Positions 62,655-64,000 of a stretch of 64,000 nucleotides of DNA are shown here, in pieces. A program made the translations under genes and the position numbers. The notes below the pieces were generated by a model. It saw only the letters and a list, made by a program, of their open reading frames with translations, searched no databases and was not told where the DNA came from. The stretch's first letter is position 1, and each line of letters starts with the position of its first letter. Origin of the DNA: an uncultured Vampirovibrio sp. (GTDB lineage Bacteria > Cyanobacteriota > Vampirovibrionia > Gastranaerophilales > Gastranaerophilaceae); NCBI GenBank assembly GCA_910577395.1, contig CAJTLG010000005.1, forward strand, positions 92,112 to 156,111, written 5' to 3'.

Positions 62655-63062
62655 TTAATTATTTAAAAAATGATATTGTTTCGGAGTATTTAAAACGCTC
62701 CTTATCACGTTTTTTACCACATTAAATCCTTCATCTTTTAATATGTAATCGTCTACAACACCGGAGAGCATATAATCTTCCATTATTCTTTTGTTGCAGC
62801 AAGTTGTGTATATTATGATTTTGGTTTCGTTTCCTAATTTTTCTTTAATGCGTCTTATTTTATTTATTGTGTTGAAATAAGAAATTTCCATTTCGGTCAC
62901 AATAACATCAATGCAAGTTTCCGTACATTCTTTTAAGCATTCGTCTATAGTGCTGAACTCATAAACAATTTCAAAATCATTTTCTTTTCTTAAATTGTAT
63001 TTCAACAATTCACGCCCAAGAGAATAATTTTCAATTAAACAAATTGAAATTTTGCCACCCAT
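62655..63062 (-). CDS. Stand-alone receiver-like protein with Glu at the phosphorylation site
   Basis: The 135-residue protein has the response-regulator receiver fold, closest to the NarL type: ISICLIENYSLGRELL, then IDVIVTEMEIS, IIIYTTCCN and YILKDEG. The conserved Lys109 and Thr86 are kept. The phospho-Asp, expected at VTDxEMP, is Glu57, and the N-terminal acidic pair is Glu-Asn. It has no output domain. It may act as a constitutively active mimic or a binding adaptor. It lies upstream of groES on the same strand; no histidine kinase is adjacent. Confidence 0.75.
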   Translation of the reverse strand: MGGKISICLIENYSLGRELLKYNLRKENDFEIVYEFSTIDECLKECTETCIDVIVTEMEISYFNTINKIRRIKEKLGNETKIIIYTTCCNKRIMEDYMLSGVVDDYILKDEGFNVVKNVIRSVLNTPKQYHFLNN

Positions 63063-63266
63063 TTTTGTTTTATCCTTTAACTGTTAATATCTAACTTGTA
63101 TATTATCTGGTTGTTGTAAATAAATTACCCCAACATGTTTTACATGTGTATCACCCGTTCGGGTAATAATATACATAATGTTACAAAAGTTAACAAATAG
63201 TTAAAATGCCATACTTGAAAAAAAGTTTATTTTGGTGTAGATTTTTAGGTATTACTAAGTGCAAGT
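63063..63266. other. Intergenic region before the tRNA-Gly genes
   Basis: No gene seen. ATATAATA-like AT-rich text at about 63165-63180 may hold the promoter of the two tRNA genes; a short inverted pair CCCGTTCGGG occurs at 63152-63161. Confidence 0.5.
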
Positions 63267-63342
63267 GCGGACGTAACTCAATTGGTAGAGTCCTTGCCTT
63301 CCAAGCAAGTTGTTGCGAGTTCGAGCCTCGTCGTCCGCTCCA
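63267..63342 (+). tRNA. tRNA-Gly (anticodon TCC)
   Basis: Cloverleaf with acceptor stem GCGGACG / CGTCCGC, D-arm AATTGGTAGAG, anticodon stem CTTGC / GCAAG with loop CTTCCAA (TCC), T-arm GCGAGTTCGAGCCTCGT. CCA is encoded at 63340-63342. Confidence 0.94.
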
Positions 63343-63380
63343 TTTTAAAATTAATTGTAATTGGTAGTTTTGTTTATTTT

Positions 63381-63452
63381 GCGGGAGTAATTCAGTGGTA
63401 GAATGCAACCTTCCCAAGGTTGACGTCGCGAGTTCGAGCCTCGTCTCCCGCT
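63381..63452 (+). tRNA. tRNA-Gly (anticodon CCC)
   Basis: Acceptor GCGGGAG / CTCCCGC, D-arm TTCAGTGGTAGAA, anticodon stem CAACC / GGTTG with loop TTCCCAA (CCC), T-arm GCGAGTTCGAGCCTCGT. CCA is not encoded, unlike its neighbour 38 bases upstream. Together they read GGA/GGG glycine codons. Confidence 0.92.
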
Positions 63453-63531
63453 TTTGTCTTGGATTATTTGACAGCTCGAAAAATTCAACATTTCCCTTGC
63501 AAGGCACGCTTTTGTATCCGTCAAAATCCGT

Positions 63532-63569
63532 AAAAAAAGGGCGCTTAAAGGTTACATAAAAAAGCGCCC
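63532..63569 (-). terminator. Strong minus-strand intrinsic terminator
   Basis: Stem GGGCGCTT / AAGCGCCC with a 15-base loop and a seven-T run on the minus strand. It would end any transcript coming from the right edge of the window. Confidence 0.85.
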
Positions 63570-63596
63570 GAAAAGTTGTTCATCTAAATTGTGTAA

Positions 63597-63900
63597 ACCG
63601 GTGTTCCCAAGGGGCAAACGATGAGTTTGCGACTGGAACATTACGATGGCGACGAGGCCTTAGCTGTAGGCGATGTAAGAGCCTTACAGATATGCGGGAT
63701 AGGATAATTGAGCACACCGGTGCGAGATACCCTCAGGAGCCCTAATGAAGGTCGAACATTAGCCCGACGGGCTTTGTGAGACCGAATGAGCCTAAGGTGT
63801 GCAAGTCCGTGACGGCTTGCCGGAGGGCAAGGCGGACAGGACGAAGGCCGTACCGCTGCGACGTGGAAATCTGTGATTTTCCCAAGGAGCCTTAATACGA
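63597..63900. ncRNA. GC-rich, highly structured region, possibly a group II intron fragment or other RNA
   Basis: About 300 bases are far richer in GC than the genome and full of nested stems. The left part is closed by ACCGGTGT (63597) with ACACCGGT (63714), and inside it are GTTCC / GGAAC, GCAAAC / GTTTGC and CTGTA-GGC / GCC-TTACAG. The right part starts GTGCGAG at 63720 (a GTGYG-like intron start) and has CTAATG / CATTAG, GCCC / GGGC, CTTGCC / GGCAAG inside GTCCG / CGGAC, and TGGAAATC / GATTTTCC. It resembles intron domain I in style, but no reverse transcriptase or domain V is seen. A 3' UTR of the edge gene is the other option. Confidence 0.4.
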
Positions 63901-63946
63901 TGTACATAAGATAAATGTCATACTTCATCTCTTACCTTCCTCCCCC

Positions 63947-64000
63947 CTACCTCGGCTGTACAGTATATTCAATAATAACCATACCAGATGCTCCATTACC
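63947..64000 (-). CDS. C-terminal end of a glycine-rich, phage-tail-like protein (partial)
   Basis: Only 17 codons and the stop are in the window: GNGASGMVIIEYTVQPR. The G-A-S-G-x-V-I-I-x-Y ending is typical of glycine-rich phage tail and surface proteins. The gene runs on past 64000. Its transcript would pass through the GC-rich region and stop at 63532. Confidence 0.55.
   Translation of the reverse strand, partial: GNGASGMVIIEYTVQPR

Noticed and set aside
63190..63507. 105-codon open frame on the minus strand over the two tRNA-Gly genes
   Set aside because: It is the antisense of two clear tRNAs; its composition comes from the tRNA sequence.
63641..63928. 95-codon open frame on the minus strand in the GC-rich edge region
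   Set aside because: No ribosome site or known domain; Pro/Arg/Ser-rich text as expected from reading a structured GC-rich region.
1..64000. CRISPR arrays, insertion sequences or integrases
   Set aside because: No regularly spaced repeats, transposase or integrase motifs seen on either strand.

Overview
This is a low-GC, gene-dense bacterial chromosome segment with no plasmid replication genes, insertion sequences or CRISPR arrays. I read it as a gut-type relative of Cyanobacteria (the Gastranaerophilales/'Melainabacteria' kind). The reasons are AT-rich coding, an LL-diaminopimelate-type aminotransferase, a PilT motor, a cyanobacteria-style ATP-grasp peptide ligase locus and many TPR and GT-C proteins. 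This placement is inference; a low-GC Firmicute or Elusimicrobium-like genome cannot be excluded without a search.

Layout. 0-20 kb: ilvD; a tmk-TPR-fabI operon; a DNA-binding/coiled-coil protein with a sensor histidine kinase; a GT-C-like membrane protein with a degenerate phosphoesterase; a primary-type sigma factor; an aminotransferase/ATP-grasp pair; a GT-C glycosyltransferase and GtrA; the ribosomal block rpmG, tRNA-Trp, secE, nusG, rplK, rplA (minus strand); and pilT. 20-29.5 kb: a complete pyrimidine operon (pyrK-D-E-B-C-F-carA-carB) with a probable attenuator leader. 29.6-35.6 kb: a small unknown protein, a second pyrF, then ald-proB-proA-nadA. 35.6-37.8 kb: a broken lectin-like gene fragment, hisH and an aminotransferase. 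37.9-39.9 kb: a divergent pair that looks like a graspetide (omega-ester peptide) system, made of a precursor with three identical TTMAVGEEGG cores and an MvdD-like ATP-grasp ligase. 39.9-47.1 kb: a six-gene Hyf/Nuo-like membrane complex whose large subunit has lost the [NiFe] cysteines. 47-64 kb: a TPR protein, a CoA-transferase, secreted proteins (one a dead M48 peptidase), ferritin, a kinase-like protein with a 15-G tract, a YibE/F protein, glycosyltransferase, two sugar ABC permeases, a candidate small RNA, hpf, a phosphodiester glycosidase, a second lectin-like fragment, groESL, an odd receiver protein, two tRNA-Gly genes and a GC-rich structured region at the right edge.

The strongest candidate for an undescribed system is the graspetide locus (37946-39897). 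Next are the hydrogenase-related complex beside it, the pair of GC-rich lectin-like fragments that share an upstream box (35569-35912 and 60031-60429), and the phase-variable kinase-like gene. Several genes (13128, 38998, 52568, 54101) have a good -10 box ending 6-7 bases before the start codon and no Shine-Dalgarno sequence, so they are probably leaderless.
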